Positions 15,660-25,132 of a stretch of 64,000 bases of DNA are shown piece by piece (positions within the stretch are counted from its first letter, which is position 1; each line of letters starts with the position of its first letter). The translations under genes were made by a program, and so were the position numbers. Origin of the DNA: DATNPX01 sp036702975 (lineage in GTDB: Bacteria > Cyanobacteriota > Vampirovibrionia > Obscuribacterales > Obscuribacteraceae); NCBI GenBank assembly GCA_036702975.1, contig DATNPX010000050.1:85854-149853 (forward strand), written 5' to 3'. A model generated the notes under the pieces. That model ran no database searches. It was not told where the DNA came from and saw nothing but the letters and a program-made list of their open reading frames with translations.

Positions 15660-16888
15660 TTGTGCTTAGTCGGCAAAAGCATCTGTCTGATGGCCGGCTC
15701 AATGCATGTCAGCAGCTTATGTCCACCTTTGTTGTTTAAGTGGGCCGTGTCCCAATAGTCGACGTCTTTGAATACTGATGAATCCCCAAGATCTATGAGT
15801 TGAGTCTGTTCGTGTCGCCCAGCTATGCGTGCAACGGCAGCTCGGTAGCTGTCATAGAAACCAGGCGGAAGAAGACCTCGATTGGTCACAGTCAATGGCA
15901 TGTTCACCAGGAGCACTTTTATGCCGCGCTCCTGGCAGGTTGCCAGAATACGTTCCAAAAAGTCTTTTTGTAAGGACAGATCCTTTTCACCAATGTTACG
16001 GTATCGCCGGGCGTACTCCTTAGTGCTAATAACGAAGCGTTCTTCCCTGGTACCACCAAGCATGAAACCAGCATGGTCGTTAGCACGCATATTGCCGTTA
16101 TCGCCCGTTGCATCAGATACGATACCAGATTTTTGGAAACCCTTTTCTATAGCTCTGGCCACTTCATGTTGCACGCGCCATCTTTTCGAATAAAGGAAGC
16201 AAGCCTGATTAGCAATGAACTCAGACCGTTCAGCCCAACCAGGCATGTAGGCATCCGCGTAGCGAGCAAAGTTCTTCAAACCGATCAAACGTTTGAACGT
16301 GAAGGATGCAGTAGGCGATGGCAAATCATCGTCGCTAAAGTCACGCGGAGCGATACCAAATACGATGACCTGAGGCTTCTTGTCACCTTTCAGGTATTCG
16401 TTTACATAGATGTACGCATCAGAAATCATCTCACCAAAAACGGCCAAGCTGTAAACACACGGATTCGCGACTCCCGCGAGCCCCAAATCATGGGCTAAGG
16501 TATAGGACTGATGGTGATGAAAAATGTCGCCGAAGCTTCCAAGTTCCGCATCCATCGACCAGAACGGATGCATGATAAGAGAAGATCCAAGGAGCACCAC
16601 CTGAGGAGTCTGCCTCAGCTGCTGAAATCCCCGCGTGGTGATATCAATCGAACCTGCACCACTCCAAAGATCGCGGTTGGAATCCCCCGCACTGCCTTTT
16701 ACGGTGTCGTCAGAACCAAACCGCAAAAAGCAACCAACATTTATGACTGCAAAAATGATGAAGGCAACGATCGCCGCCGGAACGAAGAATCTCTTCTTCG
16801 CAGTTGCAGACGTAAGCGATTTCTCCAGCGACTGCAGATCAGCTGGTTGTGTCTTTGAAACAACTGGAGACGTGGGCAAGGAAATCAC
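15656..16888 (-). CDS. Membrane-anchored SGNH-like protein
   Basis: 410 residues, one N-terminal membrane segment (about 35-55), the rest probably outside the membrane. VVLLGSSLIMHPF (about residue 97) looks like SGNH block I with the nucleophile serine, and DTAHLNNKGG near the C-terminus looks like block V with the catalytic Asp-x-x-His. VIVFGIAPRDF in the middle fits block III. Such proteins act as O-acetyl esterases or transferases on cell-surface polymers (DltD and AlgX/J relatives). It uses GTG at 16886-16888. It stands alone, convergent with the DUF4388 gene. The family assignment rests on these motifs only. Confidence 0.6.
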   Translation of the reverse strand: MISLPTSPVVSKTQPADLQSLEKSLTSATAKKRFFVPAAIVAFIIFAVINVGCFLRFGSDDTVKGSAGDSNRDLWSGAGSIDITTRGFQQLRQTPQVVLLGSSLIMHPFWSMDAELGSFGDIFHHHQSYTLAHDLGLAGVANPCVYSLAVFGEMISDAYIYVNEYLKGDKKPQVIVFGIAPRDFSDDDLPSPTASFTFKRLIGLKNFARYADAYMPGWAERSEFIANQACFLYSKRWRVQHEVARAIEKGFQKSGIVSDATGDNGNMRANDHAGFMLGGTREERFVISTKEYARRYRNIGEKDLSLQKDFLERILATCQERGIKVLLVNMPLTVTNRGLLPPGFYDSYRAAVARIAGRHEQTQLIDLGDSSVFKDVDYWDTAHLNNKGGHKLLTCIEPAIRQMLLPTKHN

Positions 16889-17372
16889 TACTTCTTACTG
16901 TCAACGGCGCGAATTCAGCGCTTGACTATTGTATGAGCAATTATAGGTCTGGCGCTCTAGATACGATTAATGTGCCCGTTAACGCCACTAGTTCGGCAAA
17001 TACTGGCCTGACTCGGTTTTGCAAAAGAGCAACCAAAAGCGAATACCTGCCCATGATTATCATTCTCTCAGAGAGAGGTTATGTGCGGCGCCCAGAAAGA
17101 GAGATTTGTCCTGTTGGCACGATCATTCTATCTGTCTAACTATTCAAAAGGCTGTTCTCTGGTACCACAAGCGCCACCAACAAAATTCATCCGATTGGTC
17201 TTCGTCTTTGCTCTATCAAGGCTATCATCGTGGCGAAAGAATTCTTGCTGACTGATGGCTGCCTGGCTTCCATCTAGCATCCACCCGTGTGGTATCTCAG
17301 TCGACAAAGAGAATTGTCCAAGTGGGAAACCAATTGCGAAGCGATCTACATGACTTTTGTCAGGTATCGTTG
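16889..17372. other. Intergenic region, no gene seen
   Basis: 484 bp between two minus-strand genes. Short open frames here have no ribosome sites or recognisable motifs. A TTGACT at 16922-16927 on the plus strand lacks a good -10 partner. No hairpin or repeat stands out. Confidence 0.45.
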
Positions 17373-18290
17373 TCAGATGCTATTTGGATCCATGTATGGA
17401 GGAAGGCTCGGTTTGGCTTGAGTCGCCGCGCCGTCCGGCGGCAACCCATCACTGAAATCAAAAGTCCCACTCGGTGGCATCTGTGGAGTCTGGTTCCTCG
17501 GCACTTTGTAAGCTCCGGGCGGAATGCTGTGAAATTGTCGAAGTTGACGATTGAGATGGTCGAACATTTCGGTAACATGCCGATTAAGATCCGGATCATC
17601 GCCAAGTCCATTGCCGTATGGAGTCATCGAAAACGGACTATCTGAGAACATGCCAGGGGGCATCATTCTAAAGTGGTAACTGGGACTTCCCGAGAAATCC
17701 GTTACTCCATCGGGTGCATCAGCAATGGCATCATCCTGCAGCCCAATTGTTTTCTGCAAACGTGCGATTCTCTGCGCTGTCGGGATATTAGCAAATGGCG
17801 TTCCAAATACCTTCTTCTCCAACGCTGCTAGCCGGGAACTCAAATCCAGAGCCGGATAGGACTTCTTCAATATCGACAACTCCAGCTGTGTTACCGATTG
17901 GGCCGCACCGTGCTTAGTGGGCGCTGGTTTTGCACCGGGCGCCTTTCCTGGTGCTTCGTTCTTAAGAACGAGAATACGCTGGGACAGCGGTCCCTCGAGT
18001 CCATAACCATTCAGGAACAACTCAAGTCGTTTGACTCTCTTTTCCGGTAGGTCGTCATCAAACGTTCGCTGAAAGTAGTTTTTTTCAAGCTGGGCAAGAG
18101 TTTTCAGCTCGTCATCTTTGAGACCTTGCTTTGCATCAGCAGGATAGAGGTTGGAGCGTGCATGAGAAGTGGGTGCCTGCTTGAGCATCGGTGCCGTAAA
18201 TCCAGGCTGAATAAAGCATACGTTCAACGCTGCCGCAAATACTGCGGTTTTCTTAACGCCCCCAAAGCTCGACAAAGCAATCATTCTCAT
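17373..18290 (-). CDS. Secreted protein with short helical repeats
   Basis: 305 residues. A basic start and a hydrophobic core (about 12-30) ending near GFTA look like a signal peptide. Two copies of a 40-residue helical unit follow: one with LAQLEKNYFQRTFDDDLPEKR.KRLE and one with LAALEKKVFGTPFANIPTAQRIARLQ. The shared pattern is LE..[YV]F...F...P...R..RLE/Q. I recall similar LE..FG repeats as common in Obscuribacter-like genomes. The C-terminal third is rich in Pro, Met and Gly and probably disordered. No catalytic motif. It stands alone; its function is unknown. Confidence 0.6.
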   Translation of the reverse strand: MRMIALSSFGGVKKTAVFAAALNVCFIQPGFTAPMLKQAPTSHARSNLYPADAKQGLKDDELKTLAQLEKNYFQRTFDDDLPEKRVKRLELFLNGYGLEGPLSQRILVLKNEAPGKAPGAKPAPTKHGAAQSVTQLELSILKKSYPALDLSSRLAALEKKVFGTPFANIPTAQRIARLQKTIGLQDDAIADAPDGVTDFSGSPSYHFRMMPPGMFSDSPFSMTPYGNGLGDDPDLNRHVTEMFDHLNRQLRQFHSIPPGAYKVPRNQTPQMPPSGTFDFSDGLPPDGAATQAKPSLPPYMDPNSI

Positions 18291-18387
18291 AATTCAACTT
18301 TAGCAAGAGACTGCACGGAAGGCACAAAAACTTCAAACTGTTAAGAAAGATGCTCCTCGGTAAGGCAGCGGGCCGGACCGGCATTTT

Positions 18388-19518
18388 TTACTCGACGGTC
18401 AAAAGTGCAGAGTCTAACTTAGAAGGAAACAGATGATCGCGCAGCCTTAATAGTGGCATCTCAATCAGTTTCGCCATTAACATTCCCCAGATTACGGCAA
18501 AACAAAGATAGAGCGCTATGTTCACTTCCTGCGGTAGCACGCGGTGAAACAACAAATCCATCACGTATTTGACACTGTAGTTCACAGCCTTATGCCAAAG
18601 ATAAATGGAGTATGAGTAGAAACCGATTTTGCAAACAAGCTTGTAAAGCCACTCTTTTCGCTCGGCTGTGCTGAGCGCGTGCATTAGGATACAACCGTAG
18701 CCGAGATAGACAGCTGTGTAACCCGCAACGAAGCCAAAGGGTTGCGGACCTGGAGCCAGGCAAAGCCCCAATAATACAAGCTCCACGCCTATCATTAATA
18801 ACAAAAGCGGCTTGCGGCACAGAGAGTCAAATCCCTTTTGCTCAAAGTGGTGCAGATATGACAGAAGAACACCGAAAGCGAGCGCATCCATTCGCAAATG
18901 TGAAAGATAAATATTCCACGGCGGATGCATAACAGCAAAGGCTCTCATTATAGGACATAGAACCATGCAAAAGACGCAGCTGTATTTGAACGATTTGGCG
19001 CCAATCTTGGCCCGTATCAAGAGCCATGCCAAAAGACAGAAGGCGATGTAAAAGTGTTCTTCAACCGCGAGTGACCACAGATGTGGCCAGATTCCCCCCA
19101 GATAGTTCTGAACGAAGAGAGCCTCGTGCAAAAGGTTGATTGGTTGCCAACTCACTCTTAGCAAAAGCAACAGCGGAATTGTAGTGAGCAAGAAGAAATA
19201 GTAGCCGGGATAAATCTTGAAACCACGTCGAATCAGAAAATTCCGAGGGTCGATGCTGCCTCGTTTCAAGTACTCGTTAAACACCAAACTCGATACCAGA
19301 TAGCCACTAAGAACGAAAAACATGTCGACACCGGTCCACCCACCAAAAAGCCACCATCCAAAAAGACCGATTTCTAAAGGTGAAAGAGGTGGTTGGAAAT
19401 AGATATGATGGCCCAGCACAAGCAAGATCGCTATGCCGCGGAGAAAATCGAGCTGCGGCTTGCGCCGGAAGAGAGCTGACTGTTCGAAAGCCGGCTTTAC
19501 GTCAAGGTCTCCAATCAT
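18388..19518 (-). CDS. Acyltransferase 3 family membrane protein
   Basis: 376 residues from the preferred start. LDFLRGIAILLVLGHHIYF (catalytic histidine pair) opens the domain, and FFVLSGYLVSSLVF follows; both are hallmarks of acyltransferase 3 (OafA/NodX type), which moves acetyl or other acyl groups onto surface sugars across the membrane. About ten helices follow. I chose the ATG at 19518 because GGAG lies four bases before it (ggagaatcATG); a longer frame reaches an ATG at 19566 and adds 16 residues without a better ribosome site. It lies downstream of dnaK on the same strand, 78 bp away, but function suggests independent use. Confidence 0.85.
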   Translation of the reverse strand: MIGDLDVKPAFEQSALFRRKPQLDFLRGIAILLVLGHHIYFQPPLSPLEIGLFGWWLFGGWTGVDMFFVLSGYLVSSLVFNEYLKRGSIDPRNFLIRRGFKIYPGYYFFLLTTIPLLLLLRVSWQPINLLHEALFVQNYLGGIWPHLWSLAVEEHFYIAFCLLAWLLIRAKIGAKSFKYSCVFCMVLCPIMRAFAVMHPPWNIYLSHLRMDALAFGVLLSYLHHFEQKGFDSLCRKPLLLLMIGVELVLLGLCLAPGPQPFGFVAGYTAVYLGYGCILMHALSTAERKEWLYKLVCKIGFYSYSIYLWHKAVNYSVKYVMDLLFHRVLPQEVNIALYLCFAVIWGMLMAKLIEMPLLRLRDHLFPSKLDSALLTVE

Positions 19519-19596
19519 GATTCTCCACAAAAGACACAACCACCGCTTGAAACGGTGGCTGCGCAAGGTTCTTCTAAAAGAGTGGATGGCTGGCTC

Positions 19597-21525
19597 TTAC
19601 TCTTCCGAAGCTCTGAACTCGGCATCGACGACATCTTCGCCGCCACCGTAGCCGGAGTAGCCCTCTTCGCCGCTGCCATTAGCACCGTTTTCGCCACCTT
19701 CGCCAAACGGCGTGACATCGGCTCCAGCTCTGTTCGCCGCCTGTTGCAAGAGCACAAGGGCACCGCGAAGTTCGTTCATGATGCTCTTGATAGTCTCTTG
19801 GTCGGCGTCGTCTTTGAGCTTCTGGCGCAGGTCTTCTACCAACATCTCTGCACGAGCTTTTTCCCCGGCAGTGACGCGATCGCCGAGATCGCGGATATGA
19901 CGCTCGACTGAGTAGCAGATGCTGTCCGCTTCGTTGCGTACATCGGCCTCTTCTTTGCGTTTACGGTCATCAGAGGCATGGGATTCAGCTTCTCTGACCA
20001 GTCTTTCGATGTCTTCTTTGGACATGTTTGTACTGGCAGTGATGGTGATCTTCTGCTCTTTACCAGTTGTCTGGTCGCGAGCGGTAACGTTCATAATGCC
20101 GTTAGCATCGATATCGAACGTCACTTCAACCTTCGGCTGCCCTCTGGAAGCCGCCGGGATACCATCGAGACGGAAGTTCCCCAATAGTTTGTTGTCGCGC
20201 GCCATCGGGCGCTCGCCCTGGAACACGTAGATGTCTACAGCTGTCTGGTTGTCATCAGCTGTCGAAAAGACTTCCGACTTTCTGGTCGGAATAGTCGTAT
20301 TGCGATCGACCAGCTTGGTCATGACACCGCCCATGGTTTCGATACCAAGGGAGAGCGGTGTGACGTCGAGAAGGACGACCCCCTTAACTTCGCCGCCCAA
20401 TACACCGGCTTGAATAGCGGCTCCAACGGCAACCACTTCATCAGGATTGACGCTTTGATTTGGTTCCTTGCCACCGGTCAAGCTCTTCACGAGCTCTTGC
20501 ACGGCGGGGATACGAGTAGAACCACCTACGAGCACGACTTCATCTAGAGACTCGTAATTGAGCTTGGAGTCGCGCAGTGCCTGCTCCATAGGAGCACGGC
20601 AACGCTCAACCAGGTGACGAGTCAGCTCGTTGAATCTGGCGCGAGTTAATTTCATTTCCAAGTGCTTAGGACCGCTGGCGTCGGCGGTGATGAAGGGCAA
20701 AGAGAGATTAGTCTCGATAACCGAAGAGAGTTCGATTTTTGCCTTTTCAGCGGCTTCTGTTAGCCGTTGCAAAGCTTGCCTATCTTTGCGCAGGTCAATG
20801 CCTTCGAGATTGTTAAACTCATCGGCGACCCAGGTCACGATGCAATGGTCAAAGTCATCACCACCAAGGTGAGTGTCACCGGATGTGGCTTTTACTTCGA
20901 AAACGCCGTCGCCCACTTCGAGGACAGACACGTCGAATGTGCCACCACCAAGGTCGAATACGAGAATCGTTTCGTTGTCTTTTTTATCGAGACCATATGC
21001 TAGAGCTGCTGCTGTCGGCTCGTTGATGATTCTCAAAACTTCCAAACCGGCAATTGTGCCTGCGTTTTTCGTAGACTGCCGTTGCGAGTCATTGAAATAG
21101 GCAGGAACCGTGATAACTGCACTGGTAACTTTTTCACCGAGATATTTTTCGGCGTCTTCTTTCAACTTGCGAAGAATCATCGCTGAAATCTCTTCCGGCG
21201 AATAATCCTTACCTTGAATCGCGACTTTGCAACCGCCGTCCCCGCCCTCTTTCACTTTGTAAGAGACGATCTTCTTTTCAGCCTCTACTTCGCTAAAACG
21301 GCGACCAACAAATCGCTTGATCGAATACACGGTGTTTTCCGGATTGAGCACAGCCTGACGCCTTGCCAACTGTCCTACCAACCGTTCACCAGACTTAGTA
21401 AACGCAACCACTGAGGGCGTTGTCCGCCCGCCTTCGGCATTGGAAACCACGGTGGGTTGACCACCTTCCATCACAGCGACCACTGAGTTTGTGGTTCCTA
21501 AATCGATGCCTACTGACTTACCCAT
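19597..21525 (-). CDS. dnaK: Chaperone protein DnaK (Hsp70)
   Basis: 642 residues, full length for bacterial DnaK. The nucleotide-binding domain starts GIDLGTTNSVVAV (6-18), with NEPTAAALAYGLDKK, FDLGGGTFDVSVLEVG and VVLVGGSTRIPAVQ in order. The substrate-binding domain starts after the linker GVVLLDVTPLSLGIET. The tail is the usual Gly/Glu-rich DnaK end, here with DVVDAEF. It refolds and holds client proteins with DnaJ and GrpE in the cytoplasm; neither partner is next to it. GGGAG precedes the ATG. A TATAAT lies about 48 bp upstream. No CIRCE operator (TTAGCACTC/GAGTGCTAA) was seen in the upstream 390 bp. Confidence 0.98.
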   Translation of the reverse strand: MGKSVGIDLGTTNSVVAVMEGGQPTVVSNAEGGRTTPSVVAFTKSGERLVGQLARRQAVLNPENTVYSIKRFVGRRFSEVEAEKKIVSYKVKEGGDGGCKVAIQGKDYSPEEISAMILRKLKEDAEKYLGEKVTSAVITVPAYFNDSQRQSTKNAGTIAGLEVLRIINEPTAAALAYGLDKKDNETILVFDLGGGTFDVSVLEVGDGVFEVKATSGDTHLGGDDFDHCIVTWVADEFNNLEGIDLRKDRQALQRLTEAAEKAKIELSSVIETNLSLPFITADASGPKHLEMKLTRARFNELTRHLVERCRAPMEQALRDSKLNYESLDEVVLVGGSTRIPAVQELVKSLTGGKEPNQSVNPDEVVAVGAAIQAGVLGGEVKGVVLLDVTPLSLGIETMGGVMTKLVDRNTTIPTRKSEVFSTADDNQTAVDIYVFQGERPMARDNKLLGNFRLDGIPAASRGQPKVEVTFDIDANGIMNVTARDQTTGKEQKITITASTNMSKEDIERLVREAESHASDDRKRKEEADVRNEADSICYSVERHIRDLGDRVTAGEKARAEMLVEDLRQKLKDDADQETIKSIMNELRGALVLLQQAANRAGADVTPFGEGGENGANGSGEEGYSGYGGGEDVVDAEFRASEE

Positions 21526-21915
21526 CTTTGAAACTCCCTACCGCTCCTATCGAAAGCCGGAGAACCTGTGGAATTATACTTGGGACCGCACCACATTCAG
21601 AGAGCCCAAGCGCACATGCTCTAATGGTAAACGCATGACGTCTCGAATCCATGATGGATGCTGCCGTTGCTTACATTAATAAACTTATACAAAGCTTTAT
21701 GATTTTCCTCCTGAGGACTAGCTAGTCAGGGTCGTCGATGATTTATCGACAACCTTGATATCAATGCCAGATGGCTAGTAATTCGCATCCCATTTGTGCA
21801 AAGCGCACGGGATATCCCAAAGGCTACCTGGAGATCTTCTACCCAGAAAGAAAACTTAAACGCTGGTTCTGAGGGAAGTTTCCAATAAGATTCAACTCAG
21901 AATGAGATTTTTTTA
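21526..21915. other. dnaK upstream region, putative -10 box
   Basis: 390 bp between dnaK and an MBL hydrolase gene on the same strand. The minus strand holds a perfect TATAAT (21578-21573) about 48 bp before the dnaK start, but the region 17 bp further up (TCTGAA) is a poor -35. An imperfect inverted repeat gtcgtcgat/atcgacaac lies near 21732-21755. No CIRCE element and no gene. Confidence 0.4.
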
Positions 21916-22647
21916 TCAAACCCGGCTGGGTTCCAGCACCTCACCGATAGCCAGAGCACAAACCTGAACCTGTGATTTCTTAGTTTTGGCCAGCTTTACA
22001 AGGTCAGACGACTGATAACGAAATGGTACTTGCTCAACAAGCGGCTGCCAGTGAAGAGGAACCAGACGTTGGGCACCGATCTCTTCGGCAATCCGCAATG
22101 CATCGTTTGGACTGGCGACGGCATATTTACCGCCGATCGGAATGCACGCCGTATGGACAGGCAAATTACGCAAAGATTCTGCAATCGCTTGAGTGTAAAT
22201 GGTGTCACCGGCATGAAAGAAACCGTCGATGTAGAAGCCTACGACCGGCTTTCCGGGAGCAGAACTGCGAGCAAAGACGTGAAAGATCGTTTTGCCTAAA
22301 CGATTAATTGGATGGTGCGCAGGCGTAGCTAAAACTGTGTGCTTACCTATCACCAGTTTCTGACCCGCGTCTATCGCGTGAAAAGCTTCAGAAGGAATGA
22401 CCTTGCGGTACTTGCGTGTCATCCATTGCATCAAGGCCCTCGGGCCAGCGAATTTACATTTCCAACTGCCATAAAGTTTCGGTGACATCAGCACGCCATG
22501 GTCGAAATGACCATGTGTCAACAGCACCCAGTCACCTTTTGGCAACTTCTTCCAATCGATCGGATCTCGGAAATACGGGTCTATATATACGTTGAGGTCA
22601 TCCAACGCTAGCCTTACCGCACTGTGCCCAAGAAAAGAAAGGCTCAT
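21916..22647 (-). CDS. Metallo-beta-lactamase-fold hydrolase (UPF0173-like)
   Basis: 243 residues from the chosen start. The protein opens MSLSFLGHSAV, typical of the family; the metal motif HGHFDH appears in LLTHGHFDHG, with later ligands in ATPAHHP, FHAGDT and VPLHW. These two-metal hydrolases act on diverse small substrates in the cytoplasm; the substrate is unknown. The ATG at 22647 follows GGAGTTTCA, a good ribosome site; the frame stays open 16 codons further upstream, but without one. No operon partner. Confidence 0.85.
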   Translation of the reverse strand: MSLSFLGHSAVRLALDDLNVYIDPYFRDPIDWKKLPKGDWVLLTHGHFDHGVLMSPKLYGSWKCKFAGPRALMQWMTRKYRKVIPSEAFHAIDAGQKLVIGKHTVLATPAHHPINRLGKTIFHVFARSSAPGKPVVGFYIDGFFHAGDTIYTQAIAESLRNLPVHTACIPIGGKYAVASPNDALRIAEEIGAQRLVPLHWQPLVEQVPFRYQSSDLVKLAKTKKSQVQVCALAIGEVLEPSRV

Positions 22648-22780
22648 TGAAACTCCGAACGCTGCCCGGGCACGGTCAAAGAAGATTGACTGCAAGCACC
22701 AACCGTTAATGGTAGCGCAAGGTCAGGATGTAGTTACGTACAAATTTTGTAGAATTGACTGTCCTTCTTATGTTTGTTTT

Positions 22781-22822
22781 GGTTGTTTTGTTTTGGTTGT
22801 TTTGTTTTGGTTGTTTTGTGTT
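22781..22822 (+). repeat. Three tandem 14-bp T/G-rich repeats
   Basis: The unit GGTTGTTTTGTTTT is present at 22781-22794 and 22795-22808, with a third copy differing by one base at 22809-22822; a partial copy precedes. It lies in the 264-bp gap between the divergent MBL gene and the secreted GH-like gene, 90 bp before the latter. It may alter promoter spacing if it changes copy number. Confidence 0.9.
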
Positions 22823-22911
22823 ATTCACCCGAATCCATTGTTTGCCTAAGTTTTGTTCGATGGCTGTAACGTCTGTTTGTAAACGTCTAGAAAATCGTGA
22901 GAGAAAAATTG

Positions 22912-24534
22912 ATGCCCAAGCGCAAGACACTGCTAATTCCAGTCACTGGCTCAATATCGGTACCAATTGCGAGAACCCTCGTGATGGGGCTTATTCTGAC
23001 TGGGACTGCAACGCCCGTTCAGGCCGGTTCCTCCGATTGGGCTAAATATTTCAATCCCATCCCTCAAAAGAGTTACGTAAACAAATCGCAAGACAGAGAG
23101 ATCAAGAAAAAGGCATTCAAGACAGATAAGGCTATCGATAACAAACCGATACCGAACAAGGAAGTAGGACTGTTTGCGGTGCTATCGAGTGCTGACATCG
23201 CTGACAGCAATAGTGTTGAGTCAGTTCTGAAAGACTCTCAAGTGAACGGGATTTCGGTTTTGATTCCCTGGCGGCTACTAGAACCAAGCGAAGAACAATA
23301 CGACTGGAAAGCGCTTGACGACATACTCGGTCTTTGCAAGCAAGCGAACAAATATCTAATTCTCAGAGTATCGACTTGCGGACTCTCAAAAGGGGACGCC
23401 GATTCAGACACACCGGATTGGGTTTACAAGGCCGGCGTCAAATACATTGAATACAAAGATCAAGATGGAAAGTTGCGCAAAATGCCGATTTTCTGGGATA
23501 CACAATATCTTGCGAAGTGGTCCAACTTCATACAGGCTCTCGGTGAGCGTTACGACAAAAATTCAGCTTTACACAGCGTTGGCATCACTGGCGGTGGCAT
23601 ACTCGGAAGCACCTTAGTCGTGCCCGATATGCTAAAAGACAAAGAGAACTATTCAAAACTCGAGGACGAACTGACTCACCAACATGGAATGAGCCAGAGA
23701 CAACTGGTCACCCACTGGAAGTACGTTGCAGACTTGTTTCCTAAAGCCTTCCCCACAGCCAGGCTTAATTTCGACATAGATCCACCGACACCAAATCGTG
23801 CCGGTCAAGACACCCTCGACGAAATTTCAGACTATCTCGTTTTCCGCTACGGGCAAAGAATCTTCTTGACTCGCCAGAACGTGCGCGATGCAAAGCATGG
23901 CTTTGACGAGTACCGAGTAATTTTGAAATTCAAAGCAGACACATTCACAGGCTACGAACTGGCGTCAGGCTTCGACCAGGAAGATTGGGAGAAGATGGCT
24001 AAAAACGCTTTAGATGACGGCGTCAGCTTTGTTGAAGTGCCAAAAGAATATTTGGCAGAAGACAACAAGGCGGCGGCAGAGGCCTTATCCAAGTTGCAAG
24101 AGCATCTCGGATATCAATTGGTTCTCAAATCCGCCGATATCGACCGCAGTTTAAAAGCGGGAGAACCCCTGAAAGCGTCGTTATCCTTCTTGAATGCTGG
24201 TTCCTCAACGCCCAAAGCTGCAAGCAGGCAGCTCGATAAAGATGTTTCGGCAAGCTATCAAGTTGGATTTGAAATAAAAGATACGAACGGCAAACCAATT
24301 GTCGTATCAGTACAAACGCCACCAATTCCGACAAATCAATGGATAGCCGGAAAACCCGTCACCTGGGAGGAGAAGTACCGCCTCACCGCATTGAAACCAG
24401 GCGAATACACCATAAATCTGTGCGTAATCGATAAACAAAGCAAACGGCGCTTGCAGATCTTGGACGGCACTAAAGACGGTGCAGACGTCCCACAAGCTGA
24501 AGTGTCGCTAGGGAAGTTAACCGTAAGCGAATAA
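22912..24534 (+). CDS. Secreted beta-galactosidase-like TIM-barrel protein
   Basis: 540 residues from the ATG at 22912; a GTG at 22897 adds five. A signal peptide (basic start, hydrophobic core, cut after PVQA near residue 38) points to export. The region VNGISVLIPWRLLEPSEEQYDWKALDDI matches the early strand of GH42/GH35-like barrels, where a traveller-type pair W..lEp is followed by the acid/base region; the segment around HSVGITGGG is where the acid would lie but no clear Glu pair is visible, so activity is uncertain. The C-terminal ~130 residues look like a beta-sandwich resembling DUF4832. It stands alone. Confidence 0.55.
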   Translation: MPKRKTLLIPVTGSISVPIARTLVMGLILTGTATPVQAGSSDWAKYFNPIPQKSYVNKSQDREIKKKAFKTDKAIDNKPIPNKEVGLFAVLSSADIADSNSVESVLKDSQVNGISVLIPWRLLEPSEEQYDWKALDDILGLCKQANKYLILRVSTCGLSKGDADSDTPDWVYKAGVKYIEYKDQDGKLRKMPIFWDTQYLAKWSNFIQALGERYDKNSALHSVGITGGGILGSTLVVPDMLKDKENYSKLEDELTHQHGMSQRQLVTHWKYVADLFPKAFPTARLNFDIDPPTPNRAGQDTLDEISDYLVFRYGQRIFLTRQNVRDAKHGFDEYRVILKFKADTFTGYELASGFDQEDWEKMAKNALDDGVSFVEVPKEYLAEDNKAAAEALSKLQEHLGYQLVLKSADIDRSLKAGEPLKASLSFLNAGSSTPKAASRQLDKDVSASYQVGFEIKDTNGKPIVVSVQTPPIPTNQWIAGKPVTWEEKYRLTALKPGEYTINLCVIDKQSKRRLQILDGTKDGADVPQAEVSLGKLTVSE

Positions 24535-24541
24535 CGCGGTA

Positions 24542-25027
24542 CTAGTCAACTGGTTTGCGTGGCATTTCAAAAACCGGCATGACTAAAGAGATAAGAGCAG
24601 AAAGAATGATAACTCCGAAGGCCACGCGAGAGCTTTCGTGAAAGGTTTTCCATGTCTGTTCGGTACGTTCGTTCTCATGAATAGAAGACAACATTTCTTT
24701 CATCGGCGGCACGATTGCGAAACACAAGATGATCGTGGCGATCGAGCAAAGCAAGCTGGCACCATAACGAATCGAAAGCAGCTTGTTGATAACGCGATGC
24801 TTTGCGTAATCCATCGATTCAGCAAACAGCAGCACGAATCCAGAAACCATCACGATATTGCTAAAAGTTATAAACATCGGGGCGTTAGCTGTCGCCGCTT
24901 GTGCAACTGGAACGCCATGCGCTTCAGCCGCCTTTACTAAAGTAATCGCCGATATCACAACCGATATCGAGCCACCAAAAAGTATGGCTAGTGCAAGAAC
25001 TCTAAGGACATAAGCAAGTTTGATCAT
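24542..25027 (-). CDS. Small DUF4149/TMEM205-like membrane protein
   Basis: 161 residues from the ATG at 25027; an in-frame ATG at 25132 would add 35 hydrophilic residues. Four membrane helices. The layout, with an N-terminal helix containing AILFGGS, a second with MFITFSNIVMVSGFVLLF, and conserved FHESSRVAFGVIIL near the end, resembles DUF4149 (TMEM205-like) proteins of unknown role. It converges with the secreted protein gene 8 bp away. Confidence 0.6.
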   Translation of the reverse strand: MIKLAYVLRVLALAILFGGSISVVISAITLVKAAEAHGVPVAQAATANAPMFITFSNIVMVSGFVLLFAESMDYAKHRVINKLLSIRYGASLLCSIATIILCFAIVPPMKEMLSSIHENERTEQTWKTFHESSRVAFGVIILSALISLVMPVFEMPRKPVD

Positions 25028-25132
25028 TTCAATACACTTCACCTTATAGACGATTCGATATTTGGATTTGGATTTGGCGTCCGTAGTCAAGCCTGAAGCT
25101 TGATTCGAGCTAATTTTTTGCGCCGCGCCCAT

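Noticed and set aside
21615..21660. TCTAATGGTAAACGC...TCGAATCC upstream of dnaK as a tRNA
   Set aside because: The D-arm and T-arm-like words are too close together; no anticodon arm fits and acceptor strands do not pair.
21525..21700. CIRCE element upstream of dnaK
   Set aside because: No TTAGCACTC or GAGTGCTAA half-site found.
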